A stretch of 64,000 nt of DNA, taken from contig NZ_NIRS01000001.1 in assembly GCF_002934665.1 (NCBI RefSeq), forward strand, positions 62,001 to 126,000, read 5' to 3'. Below the pieces are notes generated by a model. It made no database searches, had not been told where the DNA came from, and worked only from the letters and a program-made list of their open reading frames with translations. The position numbers were made by a program, and so were the translations under genes. The DNA is from Pseudomonas laurylsulfatiphila (GTDB taxonomy: Bacteria > Pseudomonadota > Gammaproteobacteria > Pseudomonadales > Pseudomonadaceae). Shown piece after piece: positions 47,282 to 54,577 of the stretch (position 1 is the stretch's first letter; each line of letters opens with the position of its first letter).

Positions 47282-47548
47282 ATGAACACTCGCACCTTGC
47301 TGGTTACCGCCGCCCTCGCCTGCACCGCGTTTGCCGGCCTGGCCCAGGCCAATGACACCACGACCTCTCAAGCCGTGACCTATCACTACGGCATGCCATT
47401 GCATGTCAGCAAAGTGATTTCACTGACCGAGCCGGACACCCTGGAGTGCAAAGTGGTGAAGGCCGACATGAAGTACCTCGATGAAACGGGAAAACCCGCA
47501 GAAATCACCTACCGCAAACTTTCCGACGCCTGCGAGAACCAAGGCTGA
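47282..47548 (+). CDS. Secreted DUF2790 family protein
   Basis: 88-residue small protein with a clean Sec signal peptide (LLVTAALACTAFAGLAQA, cleavage near residue 23). The mature part shows the DUF2790 pattern: YHYGMPLHVSKV, one Cys in TLECKVVKADMKYLD, ITYRKLSDAC with a second Cys. The two cysteines may form a disulfide in the periplasm. Such proteins are common in multiple copies in Pseudomonas and have no established function. ATG 47282 is the only start compatible with the signal peptide. Confidence 0.85.
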   Translation: MNTRTLLVTAALACTAFAGLAQANDTTTSQAVTYHYGMPLHVSKVISLTEPDTLECKVVKADMKYLDETGKPAEITYRKLSDACENQG

Positions 47549-47639
47549 CCGAAACGTCTGATTTGACACCTGGCGGTATTCCTTTGAGGGCCGTGGCGCT
47601 ATGCTCTAGCGCCTCCCTCACTGCCCGCAAGGATTGGCC

Positions 47640-48035
47640 ATGCAGTTTTCGTTTCGCACGTTGTCGATGTTTACCGCCGCCTTATGCCTTTTGCTGAGCC
47701 TGGTCTGGGGTTTGGCACCGCAATGGCTACTGTCGCTCTGGGGTATCGAATTTTCATTCGTGGCGGGATTGGTCGCGCGCCGCACCGCCGTGCTGTTCGC
47801 AGCGTTTAGCGTGATCTCTTACCTGGTTCGCAACGCCCCCCCTTGCGCAACCCGCAATGCGCTGAGCCTCGGCTTCGTCGTCGGCTGCTGGGGATTGGCC
47901 GTGCTGGGTTTTGCCGAATGGCTCGCCGGCCATGTCGGGCCAGGCATGTTGCTGGCTGTCGGGCTTGAACTGGCGCTGGGCCTGGCGTTCTTCCAGACCC
48001 GGCGTGTGTCGGTGGAACTCGAAACTGCAGGTTAA
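47640..48035 (+). CDS. Small four-helix membrane protein
   Basis: 131-residue integral membrane protein with four hydrophobic segments (MFTAALCLLLSLVWGLAP, AVLFAAFSVISYLV, LGFVVGCWGLAVLGFAEWLA, GMLLAVGLELALGLAFF). ATG 47640 has AAGGA six bases upstream. I do not recognise a named family or a functional residue. Its stop overlaps the end of the converging DUF1652 gene by four bases. Confidence 0.75.
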   Translation: MQFSFRTLSMFTAALCLLLSLVWGLAPQWLLSLWGIEFSFVAGLVARRTAVLFAAFSVISYLVRNAPPCATRNALSLGFVVGCWGLAVLGFAEWLAGHVGPGMLLAVGLELALGLAFFQTRRVSVELETAG

Positions 48036-48298
48036 AGCGCTTTGCCCAGCATCGAGTGTGGCTCGACTGCTACGTGATGCTGTCTGGAACGCAGCTGGGC
48101 AATCAACTCGTTTATTTCCCGACAACCATTGAGTCCGGAGGCATCGATGCCGGTGACCATCAGATCGAGATGATCGGTTTGGCCGTCGGCATAGATCTTC
48201 ACGGTCATCGACAGATCCGGTGACAATGTGCACTCGCAACGCTTGGGTAAAAAGCTGCTTTCGATGATATTGCGAAGTTCCAAGGCAGAAAGAAACAT
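48032..48298 (-). CDS. DUF1652 family protein
   Basis: 88-residue cytoplasmic protein matching the Pseudomonas DUF1652 pattern: LSALELRNIIESSFLPKRCECTL at the start, then LMVTGI and the C-terminal REINELIAQLR. I choose ATG 48298 because AAGGAG lies just before it; a longer frame to 48382 adds unrelated sequence. Function unknown. It is convergent with the small membrane protein and divergent from ecotin. Confidence 0.85.
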   Translation of the reverse strand: MFLSALELRNIIESSFLPKRCECTLSPDLSMTVKIYADGQTDHLDLMVTGIDASGLNGCREINELIAQLRSRQHHVAVEPHSMLGKAL

Positions 48299-48496
48299 GG
48301 CGACCCTCTCCTTTGTGAGACTGCCAATAAACATCAACGCTCGCTCGTATGCTCTCTCATATAAAAGCCCGGCAAGCTTCAAGGACAGCTACAGCATAAA
48401 ACATACCCCGGATTTCGCTGCGCAGCTCATCGGCAAATCAAGGGTTTAGGCCTGTTACCTGTAAAACCTGCCGTGCGGTTTGCATTGTACACCCCT

Positions 48497-48526
48497 GGCG
48501 CCCCTGCAATTTGCACGTTGGGCGCC
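48497..48526. other. Inverted repeat upstream of ecotin gene
   Basis: GGCGCCC (48497-48503) and GGGCGCC (48520-48526) with a 16-base loop containing TGCAATTTGCA, which is itself nearly symmetric. It lies in the 293-base gap between the DUF1652 gene and eco. No T run; could be a regulator site. Nothing else is supported in this gap. Confidence 0.35.
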
Positions 48527-48591
48527 GCGGGTTTGCATTCGCTGCACACGACAGTGAAAATGCCGCCCTTCACTTCAAGCAAGGAGGCATC

Positions 48592-49074
48592 ATGAATTCT
48601 TTGACCGTTAACGCTTTCGCAGCGCTGTTCGCACTGGAGCTTGTCGGCGTGGCGCACGCCGCCAAACTCGAAGACACCGCGCCCTATCCGAAAGCCGGGA
48701 ACGGTTTTACCCGCCAAGTGATTCACCTCGCGCCACAGTCCCGGGAAGACGACTTCCAGGTCGAGATCCTGGCCGGTAAAACCATGACCGTAGACTGCAA
48801 TCACCCGCGTCTGGGCGGCATTCTCGAAGAGAAAAACCTCGAGGGTTGGGGCTACCCCTTCTATCGCCTGGAAAAAGTCATTGGCCCGATGAGCACGCTG
48901 ATGGCCTGCCCGGACGGCACGAGCAAACAGGATTTTGTGCCGGTGGTCGGTGACGGCTTTCTGCTGCGTTACAACAGCAAGCTGCCGCTCGTGCTGTACG
49001 TGCCCAAGGACATCGAAGTGCGCTACCGAATCTGGTCGGCGTCGAACAAGGTCGAGAAAGCCATTCAGGAATAA
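48592..49074 (+). CDS. eco: Ecotin, periplasmic serine protease inhibitor
   Basis: 160-residue dimeric inhibitor of trypsin-fold serine proteases; protects against host or predator proteases. AAGGAGG is four bases before ATG 48592. The signal peptide ends near VAHA. The primary-site loop reads STLMACPDG; compared with E. coli ecotin (STMMAC) the P1 residue appears to be Leu instead of Met, which would favour chymotrypsin- or elastase-like targets. The two disulfide cysteines are present (VDCNHPRL and MACPDG). Secondary site region [14 protein letters not shown] is conserved. Confidence 0.93.
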   Translation: MNSLTVNAFAALFALELVGVAHAAKLEDTAPYPKAGNGFTRQVIHLAPQSREDDFQVEILAGKTMTVDCNHPRLGGILEEKNLEGWGYPFYRLEKVIGPMSTLMACPDGTSKQDFVPVVGDGFLLRYNSKLPLVLYVPKDIEVRYRIWSASNKVEKAIQE

Positions 49075-49095
49075 CCCGGGCGGCCTGCACCAGGG

Positions 49096-50109
49096 TCATG
49101 CCGGCGCGCCGCTCAACGCGGCGCGCTCGGCCACATGCCCCAGGCTGTCAAAATTGATGTTGGCACCAGAGTCGATGGCGACCAGGGTCTGTCCACGGGC
49201 CCCGCTGCGTGCCACGTACTGCTTGATTCCGGCCACGGCCAGCGCACCGGAAGGTTCGGTGATCGAGCGGGTATCGTCGTAGATATTCTTGATGGCGGCG
49301 CAAAGCTCGTCATTGCTGACCGTCACCACCTCATCAACGCAAAACCGGCAGACCTCAAAACCGTAAGCGCCGATCTGCGCCACCGCCACCCCGTCGGCGA
49401 AGGTGCCGACATTGGGCAGGATGACTCGCTCACCGGCCAGCAACGCGGCTTGCAGGCACGCCGAATGCTCCGACTCGACACCAACGATGCGCACCTGCGG
49501 CCGCAAGTATTTGATGTAGGCGGCGATGCCGGCGATCAGCCCCCCGCCACCCACCGGCACGAAGATCGCATCCAGCGGACCTTGCTGCTGACGCAGGATT
49601 TCCATGGCCACCGTGCCTTGGCCCGCGATCACATCCGGATCGTCAAAGGGCGAAACAAAGGTGCGACCGCTTTCCCCGGCCAACTCCAGTGCAAAGGCCT
49701 GCGCAAACGGAAAACTTTCGCCATGCAATATCGCATCGGCGCCCCGGCTACGAACCCCGATCACCTTCAATTGCGGCGTCGTGCAAGGCATTACGATGGT
49801 GGCGCCGATACCCAACTCCCGCGCCGCCAGCGCCACACCCTGCGCATGATTACCGGCAGAAGCCGTGACCACGCCGCGAGCCTTTTGCGTGTCGCTCAGT
49901 TGCACCAGCTTGTTGTAGGCGCCGCGGATCTTGAAGGAAAAGGTCGGTTGCAGGTCTTCGCGCTTGAGCAGGATCTGATTGCCCAGTGCCTCGGACAAGG
50001 CCGGTGCCGCTTGCAACGGCGTGCGCACCGCCAGTTCATACACCGGCGCGGCAAGGATTTTTTTGACGTAGCGTTCAAGCAGGGCTTGCTGGTCGGTTGT
50101 AAAACTCAT
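49096..50109 (-). CDS. ilvA: Threonine ammonia-lyase (dehydratase), short form without ACT region
   Basis: PLP enzyme converting threonine to 2-oxobutyrate and ammonia, first step toward isoleucine. 337 residues from ATG 50109 with AGGAGA upstream. The PLP-binding Lys is in SFKIRGAYNK, the phosphate loop is VGGGGLIAG, and the end reads AIDSGANINFDSLGHVAERA. Classical biosynthetic IlvA is about 500 residues, with two ACT-like domains that bind isoleucine and valine; this protein stops right at that boundary, so direct feedback inhibition is not expected. Transcription seems to be controlled by an attenuator with an Ile/Thr-containing leader (50152-50259). A catabolic or serine-specific role is possible but less consistent with the leader. 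Confidence 0.9.
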   Translation of the reverse strand: MSFTTDQQALLERYVKKILAAPVYELAVRTPLQAAPALSEALGNQILLKREDLQPTFSFKIRGAYNKLVQLSDTQKARGVVTASAGNHAQGVALAARELGIGATIVMPCTTPQLKVIGVRSRGADAILHGESFPFAQAFALELAGESGRTFVSPFDDPDVIAGQGTVAMEILRQQQGPLDAIFVPVGGGGLIAGIAAYIKYLRPQVRIVGVESEHSACLQAALLAGERVILPNVGTFADGVAVAQIGAYGFEVCRFCVDEVVTVSNDELCAAIKNIYDDTRSITEPSGALAVAGIKQYVARSGARGQTLVAIDSGANINFDSLGHVAERAALSGAPA

Positions 50110-50151
50110 GGTCGTCTCCTGACATTGATAGGGGCCCGGGAGACAGAAAGT

Positions 50152-50220
50152 AAAAACCCGCCTCGAGGGCGGGTTGGGTGCTGCAGTCGTGAGCTAGCCC
50201 GCCAAATGAGGAATGGCGGT
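50152..50220 (-). promoter_or_regulatory. Transcription attenuator of the threonine dehydratase gene
   Basis: Read on the minus strand there are four GC-rich arms: 1 = CCGCCA (50219-50214, inside the leader codons after Ile-Ile), 2 = TGGCGG(G) (50204-50198, end of leader), 3 = AACCCGCC (50175-50168), 4 = GGCGGGTT (50162-50155) followed by a T run. Arms 3:4 make an 8-bp Rho-independent terminator, 2:3 an antiterminator (GGCGGG:CCCGCC), and 1:2 a protector. A ribosome stalled at the Ile codons would cover arm 1 and free arm 2, giving read-through into ilvA. This matches the classical amino-acid attenuator design. Confidence 0.82.
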
Positions 50221-50259
50221 AATAATGCTTGGCTGGCAGCGCAATACGGTGGAAGTCAT
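50194..50259 (-). CDS. Leader peptide of the ilvA attenuator (21 residues)
   Basis: Open frame ATG 50259 to TAG 50194 encoding 21 residues: starts MTSTVLRCQP, continues SIITAIPHLAG. It contains three Ile, of which two are adjacent, plus three Thr, two Leu and one Val, within the residues expected for branched-chain/threonine control. No Shine-Dalgarno is visible, but the predicted promoter places the transcript start at or within about three bases of the ATG, so translation would be leaderless. The stop codon lies beside arm 2 of the attenuator. Too short for usual ORF calling. Confidence 0.78.
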   Translation of the reverse strand: MTSTVLRCQPSIITAIPHLAG

Positions 50260-50265
50260 GGTTCG

Positions 50266-50294
50266 AAATTAGCCGGGCGTTGATGGCAAGTCAA
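50266..50294 (-). promoter_or_regulatory. Sigma-70-type promoter of leader-ilvA
   Basis: On the minus strand TTGACT (50294-50289), a 17-base spacer, then TAATTT (50271-50266). Counting seven bases from the -10 box puts the transcription start at about 50259, the A of the leader ATG. Both hexamers match consensus well (5/6 and 4/6) with optimal spacing. Confidence 0.7.
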
Positions 50295-50356
50295 TTGCAA
50301 ATTTGTGCAGATCACTCCAGGCTGCCGATTCCAGTCATTGCCCAAGGAAGGAACAC

Positions 50357-50692
50357 ATGAATGCCATTGCCCTGCCCCTTATCGCCCTGATCGCCTTTGC
50401 CGGCTATACCCTTTCGGTGATGCTCCAGGCCGAGCAATCGCTGATCGACTTCGGCATCAGCCTGATATCACGTCCCGATACTGCACAAGTGGTGATCGAT
50501 CTGTACTTGCTGGCGACGCTGGCGGGTATCTGGATGTACCGGGATGCGCGAAAGCGCGGGCTGTCGACGCTTTCGGTGGTGCCTTATCTATTGATCACCG
50601 CTGTGTTTGTGTCGGTTGGGCCATTGTTGTATCTGGTGGTACGCGGGGTTCAGGATCGTAAGAGATTGGCGGCCGCGACTCGGCAAATCTGA
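50357..50692 (+). CDS. DUF2834-like small membrane protein
   Basis: 111-residue integral membrane protein with three hydrophobic segments (ALIAFAGYTLSV, VIDLYLLATLAGIWMY, VPYLLITAVFVSVGPLLYLVV). The IWMYRDARKRG loop and the SVGPLLYLVVRG end resemble DUF2834. AAGGAAGGA precedes ATG 50357. Function unknown. It is divergent from ilvA and shares its upstream region. Confidence 0.78.
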   Translation: MNAIALPLIALIAFAGYTLSVMLQAEQSLIDFGISLISRPDTAQVVIDLYLLATLAGIWMYRDARKRGLSTLSVVPYLLITAVFVSVGPLLYLVVRGVQDRKRLAAATRQI

Positions 50693-50723
50693 TCCGGTCC
50701 CCTGTGGTGAAGCTGAAATTGCT

Positions 50724-50748
50724 TTCGCGAGCAGGCTCGCTCCCACAG
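50724..50748. repeat. Single REP unit
   Basis: TTCGCGAGCAGGCTCGCTCC followed by CACAG, one unpaired REP between the converging DUF2834-like and CorA-like genes. It still contains an internal imperfect palindrome (GCGAGCAGGCTCGC). Confidence 0.85.
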
Positions 50749-50767
50749 GGATTGACCTGCATCGCGG

Positions 50768-51691
50768 TCACTTCGCCAACCGCTTGAGCCCCACCACCAT
50801 CGCCCCCGCCCCGATCATCATCGTCGACAGCAGCAAGGGGTACGAAACCCACCACGGCGTTCCCGCCGTCATCATGCTGAACTCGGACATGCCGCCGATG
50901 CTCGCAATCAGGTTCAACGGCAAAAACACCACGTTGATCAACGTCAGCTTGCGCAGCAGGTTGTTCATGCTGTTGTTCATCAGGTTGCCCCGGGCGTCGA
51001 TGAGGCCGGAGAACACCGTTGAATAGATTTCCGCCTGCTTGTAACACTGGTTGTTTTCGATGATCAGGTCATCGATCAGGCTGATGGCCTCGGCGTTGAA
51101 GCCCTGCTTTTGCGCATGATTTCGCAGTCGGTTCAGGACGGCGCCATTGCTGTGAATCGCATTGATGTAATAGATCAGGCTTTCACTGAGGTTGAACATC
51201 TGGATCAGATGCTGATTCTGCATCGAGGCATTGAATTTCTGCTGCAACTCCCGGGCGATCAATTTGATCACCTTCAAGTGCCCCAGGTAGTGGTGGATGT
51301 TGTTGAACAGCAGATCGAGCAGGACATCCAGTGGCGTGTCGAGCGCCTGGCGCTTGCCGAGCCCGTTGAGCGGTGCGTCATCGGTGGCGATCACCAGCAA
51401 GCGCCCAGGAGAAAACAGCAGGCCACAGGATGACACCTGGAACCCAAGGTTGTCGGCGCCGGAGTAACTGTCCGGACGCTTCCAGATCAGGAACAGGTTG
51501 TCGGGATGGAATTCGATGCGCGACACCTCGTCAGGGTCGAGCGCCGAGGCCAAGGCGTGTTCGTCGAGTTTGAAATGACTGTGCAGCAGGTCGCGCTCGG
51601 CCGCATCGGGGTGACTGAACAGCATCACCTCGGCGTCCAGTCGCTCGACGGCCTGCAGCGTTCCACCGCTCAACTGAAAGCTCTTGATCAT
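50768..51691 (-). CDS. CorA/ZntB-family divalent cation transporter-like protein
   Basis: 307-residue protein with the CorA layout: a cytoplasmic alpha/beta domain, a long helical stalk (about 130-240) and two C-terminal transmembrane helices (LTLINVVFLPLNLIASIGG and WWVSYPLLLSTMMIGAGAMVV). The loop after TM1, which in CorA carries the invariant GMN selectivity motif, reads GGMSEF, so Asn is replaced by Ser; ZntB-like proteins also deviate here. The gene starts seven bases after the stop of the ATP-grasp gene and is probably its operon partner. The transported ion cannot be assigned. Confidence 0.83.
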   Translation of the reverse strand: MIKSFQLSGGTLQAVERLDAEVMLFSHPDAAERDLLHSHFKLDEHALASALDPDEVSRIEFHPDNLFLIWKRPDSYSGADNLGFQVSSCGLLFSPGRLLVIATDDAPLNGLGKRQALDTPLDVLLDLLFNNIHHYLGHLKVIKLIARELQQKFNASMQNQHLIQMFNLSESLIYYINAIHSNGAVLNRLRNHAQKQGFNAEAISLIDDLIIENNQCYKQAEIYSTVFSGLIDARGNLMNNSMNNLLRKLTLINVVFLPLNLIASIGGMSEFSMMTAGTPWWVSYPLLLSTMMIGAGAMVVGLKRLAK

Positions 51692-51698
51692 CGCTGCT

Positions 51699-53285
51699 TC
51701 ACCAGGCCTGGCCGCGACGTTTAAGCTCCAGACGCCGAACGAACTCTTCCAGCACCAGTGAGTACAGATCGTCCTGCAGGTAGGCGTCTTCGATGCCGGC
51801 GTCCAGGTTCGGGTTGTCGTTGACCTCGATCACCACCACTTTGTCGCCGGACTGTTTGAGGTCGACCCCGTAGAGGCCGTCGCCGATCAGGTTGGCCGTC
51901 TTCACCGCCAGTTCCACCACCGCCCGCGGCGCTTCGTGAACCGCCAGGGTGCGGCATTCACCGTTGATGTCCTGGCCCTTGGCCTTGTGGTTGTAGATTT
52001 GCCAGTGGCCCTTGGACATGAAGTACTGGCAGGCAAAGATCGGTTTGCGGTTGAGCACGCCAATGCGCCAGTCGTACTCGGTGTAGAAGAACTCCTGGGT
52101 CAGCAACAGCACCGAGTGTTCGAATAGTTCGGCGGTGGCTTCGAGCAACGCCTGCTGGCTCTCGACCTTGATCACGCCCCGGGAGAAACAACCATCGGGG
52201 ATCTTCAACACCAGCGGAAAGCCCAGTCGTTCGCCCACCCGTTCAAAGTCTTCCGGTCGCTCCTTGTAGAGGATTTCAGTGGCGGGCATGCCCAGTTGAT
52301 GACTCTTGAGCAGGTCGGTCAGATACACCTTGTTGGTGCAGCGCAGGATCGACGTCGGGTCGTCCATCACCACCAGCCCTTCGCTCTCGGCTTTCTTGGC
52401 GAAGCGATAGGTATGGTTGTCGACGCTAGTGGTCTCGCGGATCAGCAGGCCGTCGTATTCCGCTATCCGTGCATAGTCCTTGCGCTCGATCAGTTCGACG
52501 TCGATGCCCAGGGTCCTGCCGACCCGAACGAAGTTGTCCAGCGCCCTGGCATTCGACGGTGGCAGGGCTTCCTGAGGATCGTGCAGGATGGCCAGGTCGT
52601 AACGGGCCAGCCGTCGTGAGCGCGGCAGGCGCCAGATCTTGCGACTGAAACTGTCGAGGGAGTGGGCAAATTGATCTTCCTGATCCTCCCGTAACTTATG
52701 CAACGCCCCCGACTTGATGCCTTCGATATGCCAGCCGTTAGTTCGGCGAAATTCAACTAACAAGATCGGACAGGCAAACACTTCAAATAATTGCCTGGCC
52801 AAATCCTGCAATGGTTCGATATTGGTCTTGCCAAAATACAACGTCAGGGTAAACCCTTCAGTGTCACTGTAAGCATGATGACTGAGGGCTTTTTCCAGGG
52901 TTTTATCCAGGTCGTCAAGGGCCAGGCCATAAAGGGATTTGCGGGTCAGTTCGCTGATGGTTCGCACCGACGGAATGACCTTGTGCCCACGGGCTTCCGC
53001 CAGCAGCGAGCAGTAATAACCGTGCCCCAGGTACTTGTAGCTGCGGCACAGGTTGATGACCTGCACGCGCTTGCCCTGCCCATTGTCGCGGGTTTGCTCC
53101 AGATATTCCTGGGCCGTGACGATGTCCTCGCTGGGAAAATAGGAGCCCCAGTCTTCCTTGCGTTCGACGATGATAATCAACTGGCTGGAAGTTTTATTGG
53201 AGTCATTTAAATAAGTTGCCGAAGTGATTGCTGTCGGCAAAGTTTGCTCGGATACTTCGCGCCAATGACCTTGTACCGCTGACAT
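51699..53285 (-). CDS. RLAN-domain RimK-like ATP-grasp ligase
   Basis: 528-residue protein: an N-terminal RLAN-type domain (about 25-180, with YFPSEDIVTAQEYLEQ and NLCRSYKYLGHGYYCSLLAEARGH), a linker, and a C-terminal RimK-like ATP-grasp domain (about 290-520) with GFPLVLKIPDGCFSRGV as nucleotide loop and VVVIEVNDNPNLDAGIED as the metal-binding end. ATP-grasp ligases of this group join amino acids or peptides through acyl-phosphates. I use ATG 53285; TTG 53309 is possible. Directly divergent is a GNAT-papain fusion, the partner seen with RLAN ligases in comparative genomics. Substrate unknown. Confidence 0.87.
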   Translation of the reverse strand: MSAVQGHWREVSEQTLPTAITSATYLNDSNKTSSQLIIIVERKEDWGSYFPSEDIVTAQEYLEQTRDNGQGKRVQVINLCRSYKYLGHGYYCSLLAEARGHKVIPSVRTISELTRKSLYGLALDDLDKTLEKALSHHAYSDTEGFTLTLYFGKTNIEPLQDLARQLFEVFACPILLVEFRRTNGWHIEGIKSGALHKLREDQEDQFAHSLDSFSRKIWRLPRSRRLARYDLAILHDPQEALPPSNARALDNFVRVGRTLGIDVELIERKDYARIAEYDGLLIRETTSVDNHTYRFAKKAESEGLVVMDDPTSILRCTNKVYLTDLLKSHQLGMPATEILYKERPEDFERVGERLGFPLVLKIPDGCFSRGVIKVESQQALLEATAELFEHSVLLLTQEFFYTEYDWRIGVLNRKPIFACQYFMSKGHWQIYNHKAKGQDINGECRTLAVHEAPRAVVELAVKTANLIGDGLYGVDLKQSGDKVVVIEVNDNPNLDAGIEDAYLQDDLYSLVLEEFVRRLELKRRGQAW

Positions 53286-53378
53286 AGTGATTGATCCGTT
53301 GGAGAACAAGACCTTTCCTATTAAGCACGAACTTTTTCGAAAGTCCCGTTTCGTTACGCAACTTTTACGGCGGTCATT

Positions 53379-54476
53379 ATGAATACAGTTTTTCGTTTGG
53401 CGGTAATAGAGGACTTACCCGCACTGCTGCAACTTGAAGAGCAATGCTTTACCACCGACCGGCTCAACAGTCGCAGCTTTCAATGGATGATCAGCCGCGC
53501 CAACGGGCAACTGCTCGTGGCCCAGCGCGGCGAGCATCTGCTGGGTTACGCCCTGGTGCTTTTCCATCGAGGTACGTCGCTGGCGCGTCTCTATTCGATC
53601 GCCATCGCGGCTCAGGCGCGGGGCAATGGCCTGGGCAAGCAACTGCTCGATCGCACCGAGGCCATTGCCCTGGAACACGATTGCGCCTATTTGCGTCTGG
53701 AGGTGCGTCTCGACAATCCGGCGGCGATTGCCCTGTATGAACGTAACGGGTACCGGCGGTTTGCCCTGATCCACGACTACTATCAGGACCACGCCGATGC
53801 GTTGCGCCTGGAAAAACGCATCCTCCAGCACCGCGAATCACGCAACATCCAAGTGCCCTACTACCCACAGACCACCGATTTCACCTGCGGTCCGGCCTGC
53901 CTGCTCATGGCCATGGGCGCGTTGCAGCCGGGACGTTTGCTGGAGCGGCGTGAAGAACTGCAAATCTGGCGCGAGGCAACCACCGTGTTCATGACCTCCG
54001 GCCACGGGGGTTGCAGCCCGCAAGGCCTGGCATTGGCGGCCTGGCGCCGCGAGTTTCGGGTGCGCCTGCAACTGAGCAAGGCCGGGCCGTTGTTCCTTGA
54101 CGGGGTGCGCGATGAGCATAAAAAAGACGTAATGCGCCTGGTGCACGAGGAGTTCACCGCGCAGCTGCTTGCCAGTGACGTCGTGTGCGAGATCGGCGGG
54201 CCACTGGATCTTGCGCAACTGCTGGAGCATGGCGGGCAACCGTTGGTGCTGATCAGCAGCTATCGCCTGACCCGCTCCAAATCGCCGCACTGGGTGATAG
54301 TGACCGATTGCGATGAAGAATTTGTCTATCTGCATGATCCCGATGTGGACCACAGCCAGCATCGCCAGGCCATGGACTGCCAGCACCTGCCGGTCAGCCA
54401 TGGGAAGTTCGAGAAGATGTGCAGCTTTGGCCGGGACAAATTGAGGGCGGCTGTGATTGTGTATGGACAGAAGTAG
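53379..54476 (+). CDS. GNAT acetyltransferase fused to papain-like (C39-like, DUF3335) peptidase
   Basis: 365-residue bifunctional protein. Residues 1-145 form a GNAT domain of RimI type (acetyl-CoA loop AIAAQARGNGLGKQLLD, then ALYERNGYRRFALIHDYY). Residues about 155-365 form a papain-like/C39-like peptidase with catalytic Cys in TDFTCGPACLLMAMG, His in KSPHWVIVTD and Asp in YLHDPD. The active site looks intact. The 93-base gap to the divergent ATP-grasp gene suggests shared control. Together they could ligate, acetylate and cleave or cyclise a peptide; no precursor peptide gene was found. Confidence 0.88.
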   Translation: MNTVFRLAVIEDLPALLQLEEQCFTTDRLNSRSFQWMISRANGQLLVAQRGEHLLGYALVLFHRGTSLARLYSIAIAAQARGNGLGKQLLDRTEAIALEHDCAYLRLEVRLDNPAAIALYERNGYRRFALIHDYYQDHADALRLEKRILQHRESRNIQVPYYPQTTDFTCGPACLLMAMGALQPGRLLERREELQIWREATTVFMTSGHGGCSPQGLALAAWRREFRVRLQLSKAGPLFLDGVRDEHKKDVMRLVHEEFTAQLLASDVVCEIGGPLDLAQLLEHGGQPLVLISSYRLTRSKSPHWVIVTDCDEEFVYLHDPDVDHSQHRQAMDCQHLPVSHGKFEKMCSFGRDKLRAAVIVYGQK

Positions 54477-54500
54477 TCGCTATTTCTGTGGTGGTTCTCA

Positions 54501-54567
54501 CACCGCCTTCGCGCTCCCACACTTGAAATGCATTCCCCTGTGGGAGCGGGCTTGCTCGCGAAGGCGG
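54501..54567. repeat. REP pair with one internally deleted unit
   Basis: CTGTGGGAGCGGGCTTGCTC with GCGAAGGCGG (54538-54567) is an intact REP. Upstream, CACCGCCTTCGCGCTCCCAC (54501-54520) is its inverted partner lacking the central AGCAAGCCC stretch. Lies between the converging peptidase and sugar dehydrogenase genes. Confidence 0.8.
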
Positions 54568-54577
54568 CGTGTGGGCT

